DNA from: Lachnospiraceae bacterium
GTDB taxonomy: Bacteria; Bacillota; Clostridia; Lachnospirales; Lachnospiraceae
Direction of reading: 5' to 3'
Assembly (NCBI GenBank): GCA_009774235.1
Contig: VSNJ01000014.1
Location: 1-46,292, forward strand
DNA length: 46,292 nt
Below, piece by piece: positions 7,089 to 14,533 of the stretch. Below the pieces are notes generated by a model. The model saw nothing but the letters and a program-made list of their open reading frames with translations. It was not told the DNA's origin and searched no databases. Position 1 is the first letter of the stretch; every line of letters begins with the position of its first letter. The position numbers and the translations under genes are program-made.

Positions 7089-8138
7089 TTACAGTTCGCA
7101 AAAAGCGGAGCGGAAACCAATGCCGCCGTGGGAGTGGGAGCGGGGGCCATTCAAGTGAAGAGCGGACGCACCCGAAGAGGACGTATCGGTGAACGCCGAC
7201 CCCCGGACAGGCAACCTTTCGCCGTTGTTCCTTGCCCAAAATCTGTCGTTTCCATATCCTGTTACTCCGCTGTCCGGGAATAATCCCAACGCAATTAACA
7301 GTTTAGGGATAGCAACCCCCGATACCGCTTTTGTATCCTTAAATACTACACTTGTATCGTTGCTATCTGTTGTCTGTGTTGTAACGCTTGTATTGATTCT
7401 TAATGTAGCGTCACTTGCACTTGTGCGGTCAATCTTCAAAGTACCCGCCGTTCCCGGTTCTACCAAATTGCCGTTCGGCATGATTGCTTTCCATAATGTA
7501 CTAGCTGCCGACATATCGCAATCAATTTTCATACTGTTACCATAAGGGATAATCTGTATTTCCCCATTCACAAGCCTTAACCCGCCGGTCCATTCCCACA
7601 CATTGCCGTTAAGGTCTGCTATTCCTGATGTATCGTGGTTATGATACCATGTAGGCTCTCCGCTACCTGTCAGTGTCCTCCCTGTTTCGCCCTGTGGCTG
7701 TATTCCGTGTTCGTATGAGTGGTAATAATCCTTACCGTAATTTGTATTGCCATGCGGTACGGTCCCCATTTTCTGTGATAACAGGTTAAGCACCGCAAAA
7801 ATGCCTGTCTGATTCAAATGCCAACCGTTGCCCTTTTTTCTGCAAGCTGCTACCGCTGCGTCAAATGTGATATAGTTTTTAGGCAGCTTCATAGCCAACG
7901 AATAGGCGCGGTCATTTTCTACAATGTTAGGAAACTTCGATACCCAAATTGTGTTTTTCTCATTCCCCTCCACAATAAAAAACGGCAATACCTCACTTGT
8001 ACCGCCTGTAATAATATCCGCATAGGTCATTTTAGGAACGCCCACCATGATAGACGGCATACCCGTATCATCATAGATAACCTTGTTTCCTGCCCCAAAC
8101 TGTGCTACTGCGCCCTGTAAATCGTCAAAATTTGCCAT
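7089..8138 (-). CDS. DGR variable protein 1, FGE/C-type-lectin fold
   Basis: The 349-aa product starts at ATG 8138 after AAGGAGGATAATTTACA. Its C-terminal two thirds has the formylglycine-generating-enzyme/C-type-lectin signature GIADLNGNVWEWTGGLRL, and the last about 40 residues are the variable repeat. Ten or so surface positions that are Asn in the template are diversified here (for example Thr-Asp, Ser, His, Gly). The framework residues GSAF, SGASAL and IGFRSAF are kept. It is the last gene of the tail operon. It is therefore most likely the receptor-binding tip protein whose diversity changes host attachment. Confidence 0.92.
   Translation of the reverse strand: MANFDDLQGAVAQFGAGNKVIYDDTGMPSIMVGVPKMTYADIITGGTSEVLPFFIVEGNEKNTIWVSKFPNIVENDRAYSLAMKLPKNYITFDAAVAACRKKGNGWHLNQTGIFAVLNLLSQKMGTVPHGNTNYGKDYYHSYEHGIQPQGETGRTLTGSGEPTWYHNHDTSGIADLNGNVWEWTGGLRLVNGEIQIIPYGNSMKIDCDMSAASTLWKAIMPNGNLVEPGTAGTLKIDRTSASDATLRINTSVTTQTTDSNDTSVVFKDTKAVSGVAIPKLLIALGLFPDSGVTGYGNDRFWARNNGERLPVRGSAFTDTSSSGASALHLNGPRSHSHGGIGFRSAFCEL
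7104..7216 (-). repeat. DGR variable repeat 1 (VR1)
   Basis: The 113 bp align gaplessly with the TR. All 13 differences fall at positions that are adenine in the TR sense strand. The VR ends a few codons before the stop of the gene. Confidence 0.97.
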
Positions 8139-8171
8139 TGTAAATTATCCTCCTTAAATTTAATCAGCTTC

Positions 8172-8522
8172 CTAAATCAACGCCCATAATGTCAACGTGC
8201 ATTTCTTCATGTCAAACGGCAACGGCACACGCTCTTTAATCGGCTTTCCGTCCTCGTCCTCTTCCCCTGTGTCTACCTCTTCATACTGTCTTGCCGGGAT
8301 AGTTACCTGTGCCACATATTCCCTTGCTTCGGTGTTTACCCCCACTGTCAAGCCGTCTGCCGTATCTTTGCAAATATCAAGCACAACATCATAGTCACGC
8401 TCCCGGCTTTTGCAATTTACCATAAGTTCATCATCACCAAAAATAATTTTAGTGCCGGATACCTCATAAGGGATTTTTTCTCCCTCGTTCTTTTCTGTTA
8501 CAATAATCTTTGCTGCTGCCAT
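8172..8522 (-). CDS. Tail-tip region protein (116 aa)
   Basis: ATG at 8522 overlaps the stop of the preceding 58-aa gene. The product is predicted mostly beta (repeated alternating Val/Thr/Ile), acidic, with an EEDEDGKP loop. I do not recognise a family. Its location between the tail-fibre genes and the diversified receptor-binding gene suggests a structural, chaperone or adaptor role for VP1. Confidence 0.6.
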   Translation of the reverse strand: MAAAKIIVTEKNEGEKIPYEVSGTKIIFGDDELMVNCKSRERDYDVVLDICKDTADGLTVGVNTEAREYVAQVTIPARQYEEVDTGEEDEDGKPIKERVPLPFDMKKCTLTLWALI

Positions 8523-8698
8523 TATCTGTTACCTCCCATTCTCTGTAACTGGCGGTATGCTTCCTGTGAACGTACCGCAATGTGTTCTGCTGCTTCCCTC
8601 TGATTGGCACTTGCCGACCCTCTTACGCCATAAGCCTGTAATACTGCTGCCGTCTGTGCCTTTCTTTCATCACTTTTGATAATTACATTTGCTGCCAT
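8522..8698 (-). CDS. Small tail-region protein (58 aa)
   Basis: The start ATG 8698 has AAGGAGGTTACGCATA upstream; the longer reading lacks such a site. The product is short, basic and helical, with the Ala/Gln-rich stretch SANQREAAEHIAVRSQEAYR. No family is recognised. Its stop and the next start overlap, so it is tightly coupled within the fibre cluster. Confidence 0.55.
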   Translation of the reverse strand: MAANVIIKSDERKAQTAAVLQAYGVRGSASANQREAAEHIAVRSQEAYRQLQRMGGNR

Positions 8699-9192
8699 TA
8701 TGCGTAACCTCCTTGTACTGTGCATTTTACGGATACACTTTCAGCGGCCCCGGTATACTCAATCTTAAAACCGTTCAACTGCTTATCGGTTATCTTGATT
8801 TCGCCTATTCCCCCTGCGCCGTTTGTATCCGCTTCCACATTAACGGTATAATCCAAATTGCCCCGTGGTGTTTTGAGTGCAACCGTCTTTTTGGAATTGT
8901 TAAAAGGGTACTCTTTTGTGTTGGTAAGCACCGTTTCCACAATTTCCCCCTGTAACCCTTTGATACGGCTTTCAGCCATTTTTACTTTTAACAAGGCTAT
9001 TCCCGCAACTTCCCCACTTGCAAGTACCCTTTGTTCCAAATCGTTGAAATTTTCCGCATTTTGTGGAGTACCCTCACGGATTACCTCGCCCTCCACGGCT
9101 TCATGCGTGATTGTTCCGTCAGCGTTGTTTACTTCCCTGTAACGGTTAGTAAATTGCGTTACATGGTCTACCCAAATCTTAAATAATCCCAC
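8698..9192 (-). CDS. Tail fibre / baseplate appendage protein (164 aa)
   Basis: The start is GTG 9192, set by AAGGAGGAATAGCACA. The N-terminus (MGLFKIWVDHVTQFTNRYRE) and the segment GTPQNAENFNDLEQRV are common at the start of Firmicute phage tail-fibre or baseplate-attached proteins. The C-terminus is beta-rich. It follows gpI and a 101-aa protein in the place where P2-like phages carry fibre genes. It probably connects the variable receptor-binding protein to the baseplate. Confidence 0.6.
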   Translation of the reverse strand: MGLFKIWVDHVTQFTNRYREVNNADGTITHEAVEGEVIREGTPQNAENFNDLEQRVLASGEVAGIALLKVKMAESRIKGLQGEIVETVLTNTKEYPFNNSKKTVALKTPRGNLDYTVNVEADTNGAGGIGEIKITDKQLNGFKIEYTGAAESVSVKCTVQGGYA

Positions 9193-9196
9193 TGTG

Positions 9197-9502
9197 CTAT
9201 TCCTCCTTAAAATTAAAGCTAAAGCGGTACAACACGCCCTGTTGTACGCCTTTTAGGTTGATTGCTTCGGTCTTTTCTGCCCACAACTGATTAGTAATGT
9301 CATACAACTGTATTTTTGTAATCGTTGTGGACCCCGATACTTGTGGGGTTATGGAAATACTAAGTGCTACCCTGCCGTCTTTCAGACGTTCCCGGCTCTC
9401 AATTTTTGCCTTGTGTAACACGCCCCCATACTCGACCTTAGCATAAGCAATGTGTGTTTCAATAAATTCCTTGAAACTCTCAAAGGCTCTTTCTGTCAGC
9501 AT
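9197..9502 (-). CDS. Baseplate/fibre-associated protein (101 aa)
   Basis: ATG at 9502 follows AAGGAGAAAGAAA. The product is beta-rich, with a short N-terminal helix MLTERAFESFKEFIETHIAY. I recognise no named domain. Co-linearity with gpI and the fibre gene argues for a small baseplate or fibre component. Confidence 0.55.
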   Translation of the reverse strand: MLTERAFESFKEFIETHIAYAKVEYGGVLHKAKIESRERLKDGRVALSISITPQVSGSTTITKIQLYDITNQLWAEKTEAINLKGVQQGVLYRFSFNFKEE

Positions 9503-9528
9503 TTTCTTTCTCCTTTACTTTTTATTTG

Positions 9529-10737
9529 CTATAACCGATTTCTACCGCAACGCTTAACCTCATATTGGTAACTTTCGGTATCTGCCGTTGTTGCCATTCC
9601 CCTATCAGATATTCCGGGTTTTGTGTTTGTGTAGGCTTTAGTGCCTGTCGTTTCCTTTCCTGTCGTGCCTGTTATGTACCTGTACTCCTCAAAATCCGTA
9701 TCCGCTACCGTTTCTATATCCCCTCTTCCATGCTGTGTATTTCTTTTTGGTTTTGTTCCGGCAATGGTGCTTTCAAACATATAGACTTCTGTATTCGTTT
9801 CCCCTACTGCTGCCACTTCCTTAAATACCGCCGTTATGTTTCTGTCCGGCTTCGTTCCCGTCAAATCAGAATCGTATTTTGTTGCGGTTGTTTTTGGCTG
9901 TGCCGTTACCGTTGCCACCCCTGCCCCGCCCTCCGTTTCCCTGTGCGGGGTTGTTCCTGTTTTCGGCTGTCCTGTCTGACTGGAAATGTACTTATAACCC
10001 ATTGTGTCCGAATCGGTCACAATATCGCTGTCCTTTGTGGCAAACGTGATATTTCGGTATGGTCTTGTGCCTGTCGGCACGGATTCCGCAATATATCCCG
10101 TTGCCTGTGTGATTATGTCAATAATGCCATTAAATACAACCCCCTCTGTATTCCTGTGCGGGTATGTTCCGGCTCTTAGCTGCCCTGTCATTGGCGTTTG
10201 GAATAAAAAATACTCTGTCCGTGGCATGATGATAATGCACATGGAACATTGATAATATAAACCGTCTAAATGTGCTGTCAGCCGTTTGTATATGTCAACG
10301 GTGCTTACAATTTCGTCATAGTCCACCGCAACCCTTGAATTTGTGGTATCAAGCACAATACGGAAATGAAAAGGTTTTCCGTTATAGTCGTACCACTCTT
10401 CTATCTCGCTTTGTGGGTGCAATCCCCCTAACGCCCTTTCGGTTGCCCCTGTTGTTCCTAATTTCTGATGTACTCTTATACTGTCCTTTATAATTGCCCT
10501 TTTTGCTTCTATCGGGTAATCATAATCGTACCAGTCAACGTGTAAATCATACGCCAACACATCAAGCCATGTTTCCGATAACTCCTCTATGTTGGCGTAT
10601 ATGATGTTTTTCTTTGTTTCGTGGGCGGTTATGTGTAATTCCTCCGCTATAAGCTGCCCTAAAGCACACATTGATTTATCTTTTTTCAATGCCGGGGGAA
10701 ATTTTGTCATAAAATCTGCGTCTTTAATTTTATTCAT
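9529..10737 (-). CDS. Tail protein I (gpI) with six-copy repeat extension
   Basis: The ATG 10737 start overlaps the gpJ stop. Residues 1-175 match P2 gpI-type baseplate proteins, with EELSETWLDVLAYDLHVDWY and the region after GATERALGGLHPQSEIEEWY. The C-terminal half is an unusual Thr/Gly-rich extension with six GT.P.RNT-like units spaced about 35-40 residues (for example GTYPHRNTEG, GTRPYRNITF, GTKPDRNITA). gpI links baseplate wedge to fibres, so the repeats may build a spacer or bind fibre proteins. A parS-like copy lies inside the repeat region and encodes VTDSDT. Confidence 0.85.
   Translation of the reverse strand: MNKIKDADFMTKFPPALKKDKSMCALGQLIAEELHITAHETKKNIIYANIEELSETWLDVLAYDLHVDWYDYDYPIEAKRAIIKDSIRVHQKLGTTGATERALGGLHPQSEIEEWYDYNGKPFHFRIVLDTTNSRVAVDYDEIVSTVDIYKRLTAHLDGLYYQCSMCIIIMPRTEYFLFQTPMTGQLRAGTYPHRNTEGVVFNGIIDIITQATGYIAESVPTGTRPYRNITFATKDSDIVTDSDTMGYKYISSQTGQPKTGTTPHRETEGGAGVATVTAQPKTTATKYDSDLTGTKPDRNITAVFKEVAAVGETNTEVYMFESTIAGTKPKRNTQHGRGDIETVADTDFEEYRYITGTTGKETTGTKAYTNTKPGISDRGMATTADTESYQYEVKRCGRNRL
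10005..10018. promoter_or_regulatory. parS-like palindrome, copy 3 (inside gpI)
   Basis: GTGTCCGAATCGGTCACA lies within the gpI coding sequence and reads VTDSDT on the coding strand. It is identical to copies 4, 6 and 7 over at least 18 bp, or 17 for some. Confidence 0.55.
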
Positions 10738-11875
10738 CTTCCACACCCCCAAAGGTCACACTTTCCTCCCTTACTACCGCCACGCTCCCTTTTGGTATCT
10801 GTGTGAATACAGGGGCAGTTATTTCAACTCTTTTTATCCCCGATTCCATAAGCATAGCATTAAAATAGGACGGGTTAATATCCCGCCCCATTTTTGAGGT
10901 CTGCCATAATATATAATTTTCTACTGCCAACGCCACCGCCTGTTTAATATCGTTGGTGCTTAGTTCTTTTTCTTTTGATATGAAATATTTTATATTTATA
11001 TCAAATTCTATTGTGTCGGGTGCTGCCACTAATACGGTATCCGTCATTGGTCTGATTTCATCTCCGCTTAAATGTTCTCGTACCTTGTCTATCAATTCTT
11101 TATCCGGCAATTCCCCGTTGTATAGCATAATCCTTATATCAGCCACACCCGGCTGCGGACTCTCTGCCGATACGTCACTAATCTGTGCGGACACGCTTTT
11201 AGCGTGGTAAATGTAACTGCCCCTTGACCCCGCCGTTGTGTAGCTTTCTTCGCTTTCCCTCATGCGGTTATAATAAGCTGCGTCTTTTTCCGCTTCGCTG
11301 CCCCCTGCCGTTTCCGTAATGTTCACTACTTCTTTGAAATACAGAAATTCATCTGATACCAATTTGTCAACCTGTCCGGGTACAAACCCATTCCCTATTT
11401 CCCCGGCTGTCGTGCATACCGCCGGAACGTCCGCATAATCGGCCCCGGCTTTAAATATAATATGCTCTGTCGTGTCAAAATTTATTGTGCCGTCTACCGT
11501 TGCCTCCATTGTGTCCGTTATGATAAAATCCTCTGTCAGCGTCTTTGTGAGGTAAAACCTAAGCGTTGTTTTTGCTGCTTCCGGCTCTAACCTCGGTACA
11601 TTATGGAATATCTCACTAAGGGAGTCTAAGTTCTTCCCCTCTGCATACCGTGGCAAGTTCTGTTTTGCTGATTCATTTATCAATACTCTTTCCTGTATAA
11701 TCACATCTGCAAGCCAAAGGATAAACGCCCTTACCGGGTCTGCCCTGTAAAGCGTCCTTTTTGTAATACTTTCATATCCGGCTATCAGCTTGTTTACAAG
11801 TGCTTCTGTGTCTGTATCTACAAACTCAACCTCCGGCAAATTACTCGGTATATTCCTCGTTGTCGTATTCGTCAT
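10730..11875 (-). CDS. Baseplate wedge protein J (gpJ)
   Basis: The 381-aa product begins at ATG 11875 after GGAGGTGGTAATCA. It shows the Mu gp47/P2 gpJ baseplate pattern: RADPVRAFILWLADVIIQER, LPRYAEGKNLDSL near residue 75, and the acidic AYYNRMRESEESYTTAGS. It forms baseplate wedges with the gp25-like protein, whose gene overlaps upstream, and gpI downstream. Length is in the usual family range. Confidence 0.92.
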   Translation of the reverse strand: MTNTTTRNIPSNLPEVEFVDTDTEALVNKLIAGYESITKRTLYRADPVRAFILWLADVIIQERVLINESAKQNLPRYAEGKNLDSLSEIFHNVPRLEPEAAKTTLRFYLTKTLTEDFIITDTMEATVDGTINFDTTEHIIFKAGADYADVPAVCTTAGEIGNGFVPGQVDKLVSDEFLYFKEVVNITETAGGSEAEKDAAYYNRMRESEESYTTAGSRGSYIYHAKSVSAQISDVSAESPQPGVADIRIMLYNGELPDKELIDKVREHLSGDEIRPMTDTVLVAAPDTIEFDINIKYFISKEKELSTNDIKQAVALAVENYILWQTSKMGRDINPSYFNAMLMESGIKRVEITAPVFTQIPKGSVAVVREESVTFGGVEDE

Positions 11876-12182
11876 TGATTACCACCTCCACTATTGGTTT
11901 TAACACACCGCTTTCATAATCGGCTTTAAAGTCAATGTTTACGATTTCTGCCCTCGGTTCGTATTCTTCCGTTTTGTCGTAAATATCCGTTGTTGCCAAT
12001 GCCTTAGCCGTTTCTATCGGCTTATCTATATATTTCGGGTTTAATCCTAATTCCCTGTCAAGCGGTATGTCATATTCTGTTGAGGAATACAGGAAATAGA
12101 GGTTTTGTATAACCTCTTCATACACCGTTGTGGGTGCAAGGTTTATTTCATTTTCCTTTGTCGTGTCTACTATGTAATCCAT
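11841..12182 (-). CDS. Baseplate wedge protein gp25/gpW-like
   Basis: The 113-aa product starts at ATG 12182 after GGAAAGGTAGGGCGGT. The central segment (EEVIQNLYFLYSSTEYDIPL followed by DRELGLNP) matches the T4 gp25/P2 gpW lysozyme-like wedge protein. The final residues overlap the start of gpJ by 35 bases. It belongs to the sheath-nucleating baseplate wedge. Confidence 0.85.
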   Translation of the reverse strand: MDYIVDTTKENEINLAPTTVYEEVIQNLYFLYSSTEYDIPLDRELGLNPKYIDKPIETAKALATTDIYDKTEEYEPRAEIVNIDFKADYESGVLKPIVEVVINDEYDNEEYTE

Positions 12183-12188
12183 ACCGCC

Positions 12189-12587
12189 CTACCTTTCCGG
12201 GTACTCCTGTAAAGAAATACTGCTTTTCGCTATCAGTAGGTTGCCTTTTCCGTCAAACCTTTCATAATCCTTTGAGTGCTGCGTTATTACCCATTTCGTA
12301 CCATACTTTTTACCGCCGATAACCAAAGTAAGTATTTTCCCTTTTTTTCTGTACTTGTCTATTTTGTTCTGCATTGTCCGGGGGTTGACCCCCAAAAATG
12401 CGGACAGGTAAATAGTAAAACTGGCTGTGTCCGTATCATTGTACTGAAACTCCAGTAACGGTTTTTTATTGTGGCGTGTGTGCTTTGCATAATTGGTCTT
12501 GCTGTCAATCTTCAAATCATCAAAAGTCTTGACCGTATTCTTTGATACAGAAAACACAATATCGCCTAATGTTCCTATTTTCGCCAT
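12189..12587 (-). CDS. Tail completion/baseplate protein gpU
   Basis: The 132-aa product begins MAKIGTLGDIVFSVS and has the gpU-family central stretch TIYLSAFLGVNPRTMQNKID plus a GGKKYGTKWVI strand. In P2-type phages gpU is a tail protein associated with the tube end or baseplate. The gene sits between gpV-like and gp25-like genes, as expected. Confidence 0.85.
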   Translation of the reverse strand: MAKIGTLGDIVFSVSKNTVKTFDDLKIDSKTNYAKHTRHNKKPLLEFQYNDTDTASFTIYLSAFLGVNPRTMQNKIDKYRKKGKILTLVIGGKKYGTKWVITQHSKDYERFDGKGNLLIAKSSISLQEYPER

Positions 12588-12994
12588 TAGATACCTCCGA
12601 TTATAAAGCCGTCACCCTCACCCCTCGGCTTAAAGATACACAATACCCACTGTCCTATATACGGTATCCACGGATACACCTTTATAACCCTGTCTGACGC
12701 GCCTTTCCATGTGTGCAGAATATCCGGGTATTTTTCCTTGTATCTATCGCCTATTCCTAATTTCCTGTCATACTGTGCATAATCAGCTTCGTAATTCCAT
12801 TTTACCCCTGCGTCTTTCCATTCCATAACCATAAAGGGCGTATTCTGTACTATCCTTAAATCTCCTGTTACAATGTCCTGTTCTTCAATCTTGACCCTCG
12901 CTGTCATTTTTTCTTCGTTCACACTGCTTACTATGCCAATCCTTACTATGTCCTGCAGTTCCCTTATGTCATCATCATCAAAACCATTTATCAT
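12587..12994 (-). CDS. Baseplate spike-assembly protein gpV-like
   Basis: ATG 12994 overlaps the TGA stop of gpD (TGATG); the alternative start 18 bases upstream falls inside gpD. The 135-aa product has an OB-fold-like N-terminus (IVRIGIVSSVNEEKMTARVK) and ends in CIFKPRGEGDGFIIGGI, typical of Gp5/gpV OB modules. It is shorter than P2 gpV and seems to lack the triple beta-helix needle, so the spike may need another protein. Confidence 0.75.
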   Translation of the reverse strand: MINGFDDDDIRELQDIVRIGIVSSVNEEKMTARVKIEEQDIVTGDLRIVQNTPFMVMEWKDAGVKWNYEADYAQYDRKLGIGDRYKEKYPDILHTWKGASDRVIKVYPWIPYIGQWVLCIFKPRGEGDGFIIGGI

Positions 12995-14319
12995 CAATAA
13001 CCCTCCAAACAACTGCGTAATTTTATTTGTACTTTGTACCCACCTGTAATATTGTGCGTTGCCTGTTCTACTATGTATTTGCCGTTAAATTCCCCGTATC
13101 CGTATACCCTTACCGTTATCCCTGCTACATAGTCCACATCACCGATTAAGGTAAATTCTGCCGTTGTTTCCCCTTTATTTTTTGCCCTTAACGATTTCCG
13201 GGCCAGTTCCTTAGCTTCCGCAACACTTGATACCTTTTGTTTTATTTCCAATACCTGCCCGTCAGAATTGGCATTTTCCGGCTTGTAGGTTGCTTCTATC
13301 TTCTTTTTCGTGTCCGGGTCTGTATATACAACGTGGCATGATGAATAGGCGGTATCTGCCGTTTTTGTGGAAAAACTGTAACTAAGTATGTTTCCCTTTC
13401 CCGCCTTTATCTTTTTTACCTCTGTTTTTTTCTCATAGTCTGCTGCGTCAAATAATACGATTGTTTTTGACGTGACTTTTAGGCTGATTCCTGCACGTTT
13501 GCACATACGCTTTAAAAACGCTATATCCGTCATATCCCTTTGCTCCCTGCGTTTATATACGGGGTTGGAATTTGACAGGTACATAAGTTTCATGCTGCTT
13601 CGTTTTGCTATTTTCTGTGCCATGTTCTTTAGGGTTGTATTTTCCCACGTCCTGTTATATTTTGTCTGTCTTAGCTTTGCTTTGTACGGTATTGATGTAG
13701 CCTTGATTGTTAGCTTTTGGGGCGGCCCCGTATAATTTACGCTGTCAATCTCAAATACCCCGCAGTCTAATACTTTGTCCTTTCCGTCTGTATAGGGGTT
13801 TTTCTGAATAACCATAGCGTGTATTTCCGTACCTTTAAACGCCCTCTTTTCTGATTTCTTCGTTGCCGTTTTCTTTTCTGTTACTGTTTCCCCCTCTACA
13901 TCTTCCGCATTGACCCAACCATAAACCTTTTTTCCGTCCTGTGATATTAAATGGTAAGGGTGTGCGTTGCTGTTGGCTATCGTACATTTACACTTACTCG
14001 CACCCCTCGTTACTGTCGGTTCTGCTGCTGATGAGGATATATAAACCGGTCCGCCTTTGAATTGTACGATATTCCCGACTTTTACCTCCCCTTTCTTCGT
14101 TACTGTCTGTTCTTTTGCTGCTGTTTTATTTGTATTAAGCCAATCCTTAATCCATTTTCCCTCTCTATCATCAAGCGATATGCTAATATCGTCCGTTTCG
14201 TCCTCTTCCTTGTCCGTGAATGACAGGGATAGCAGATACTTTGAAAGGTCCTTTGATATGTCCGCACCCTTGAAATAGAGTTTTACCGCCGTTCTCCTTG
14301 CTAACGTCTTATCACTCAT
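12994..14319 (-). CDS. Tail hub protein gpD with an inserted SH3-like module
   Basis: The 441-aa product has the gpD/Gp27-like hub pattern. Its N-terminal part includes ISKDLSKYLLSLSFTDKEED, and it has KLRQTKYNRTWENTTLKNMA, the LysM-like FLKRMCKRAGISLKVTS and the C-terminal AGITVRVYGYGEFNGKYIVE. Residues 79-142 are an SH3-like module almost identical to those of the two lysins. It is inserted after residue about 70, before the second hub domain. The insertion could give the hub cell-wall affinity during injection. The gene follows LysM gpX and precedes gpV, as in P2. Confidence 0.85.
   Translation of the reverse strand: MSDKTLARRTAVKLYFKGADISKDLSKYLLSLSFTDKEEDETDDISISLDDREGKWIKDWLNTNKTAAKEQTVTKKGEVKVGNIVQFKGGPVYISSSAAEPTVTRGASKCKCTIANSNAHPYHLISQDGKKVYGWVNAEDVEGETVTEKKTATKKSEKRAFKGTEIHAMVIQKNPYTDGKDKVLDCGVFEIDSVNYTGPPQKLTIKATSIPYKAKLRQTKYNRTWENTTLKNMAQKIAKRSSMKLMYLSNSNPVYKRREQRDMTDIAFLKRMCKRAGISLKVTSKTIVLFDAADYEKKTEVKKIKAGKGNILSYSFSTKTADTAYSSCHVVYTDPDTKKKIEATYKPENANSDGQVLEIKQKVSSVAEAKELARKSLRAKNKGETTAEFTLIGDVDYVAGITVRVYGYGEFNGKYIVEQATHNITGGYKVQIKLRSCLEGY
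13894..14085 (-). repeat. SH3-like module copy inside gpD
   Basis: Residues 79-142 of the hub protein encode GGPVYISSSAAE and HPYHLISQDGKKVYGWV. This is the fifth copy of the module found twice in each lysin. Confidence 0.85.
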
Positions 14320-14533
14320 TTTCTGTTACCCCCTGTTTCCACGGGGGCAATGTTTCCGACACCTCTAAATCAATTTCCGGGAGGGTCAGCTTGACCCCCG
14401 CCGGAAATATGTAGGTATCCTTATGCTCTATGTTTGCTTTAATCAGCATATCCATATACATTTCATTTCCGTATGCCTTGTAAGCCACAATATCCCATGT
14501 ATCCCCGGATATGGTTGTATAAGTATCAAGCAT
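14312..14533 (-). CDS. LysM tail protein X (gpX)
   Basis: ATG 14533 is eleven bases after GGAGGG and overlaps the tape-measure stop; a TTG six bases upstream is an alternative. The 73-aa product is a single LysM-like domain (TYTTISGDTWDIVAYKAYGN, ending FPAGVKLTLPEI) as in P2 gpX and T4 gp53-type tail proteins. It helps hub assembly or peptidoglycan contact next to gpD. Confidence 0.85.
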   Translation of the reverse strand: MLDTYTTISGDTWDIVAYKAYGNEMYMDMLIKANIEHKDTYIFPAGVKLTLPEIDLEVSETLPPWKQGVTENE

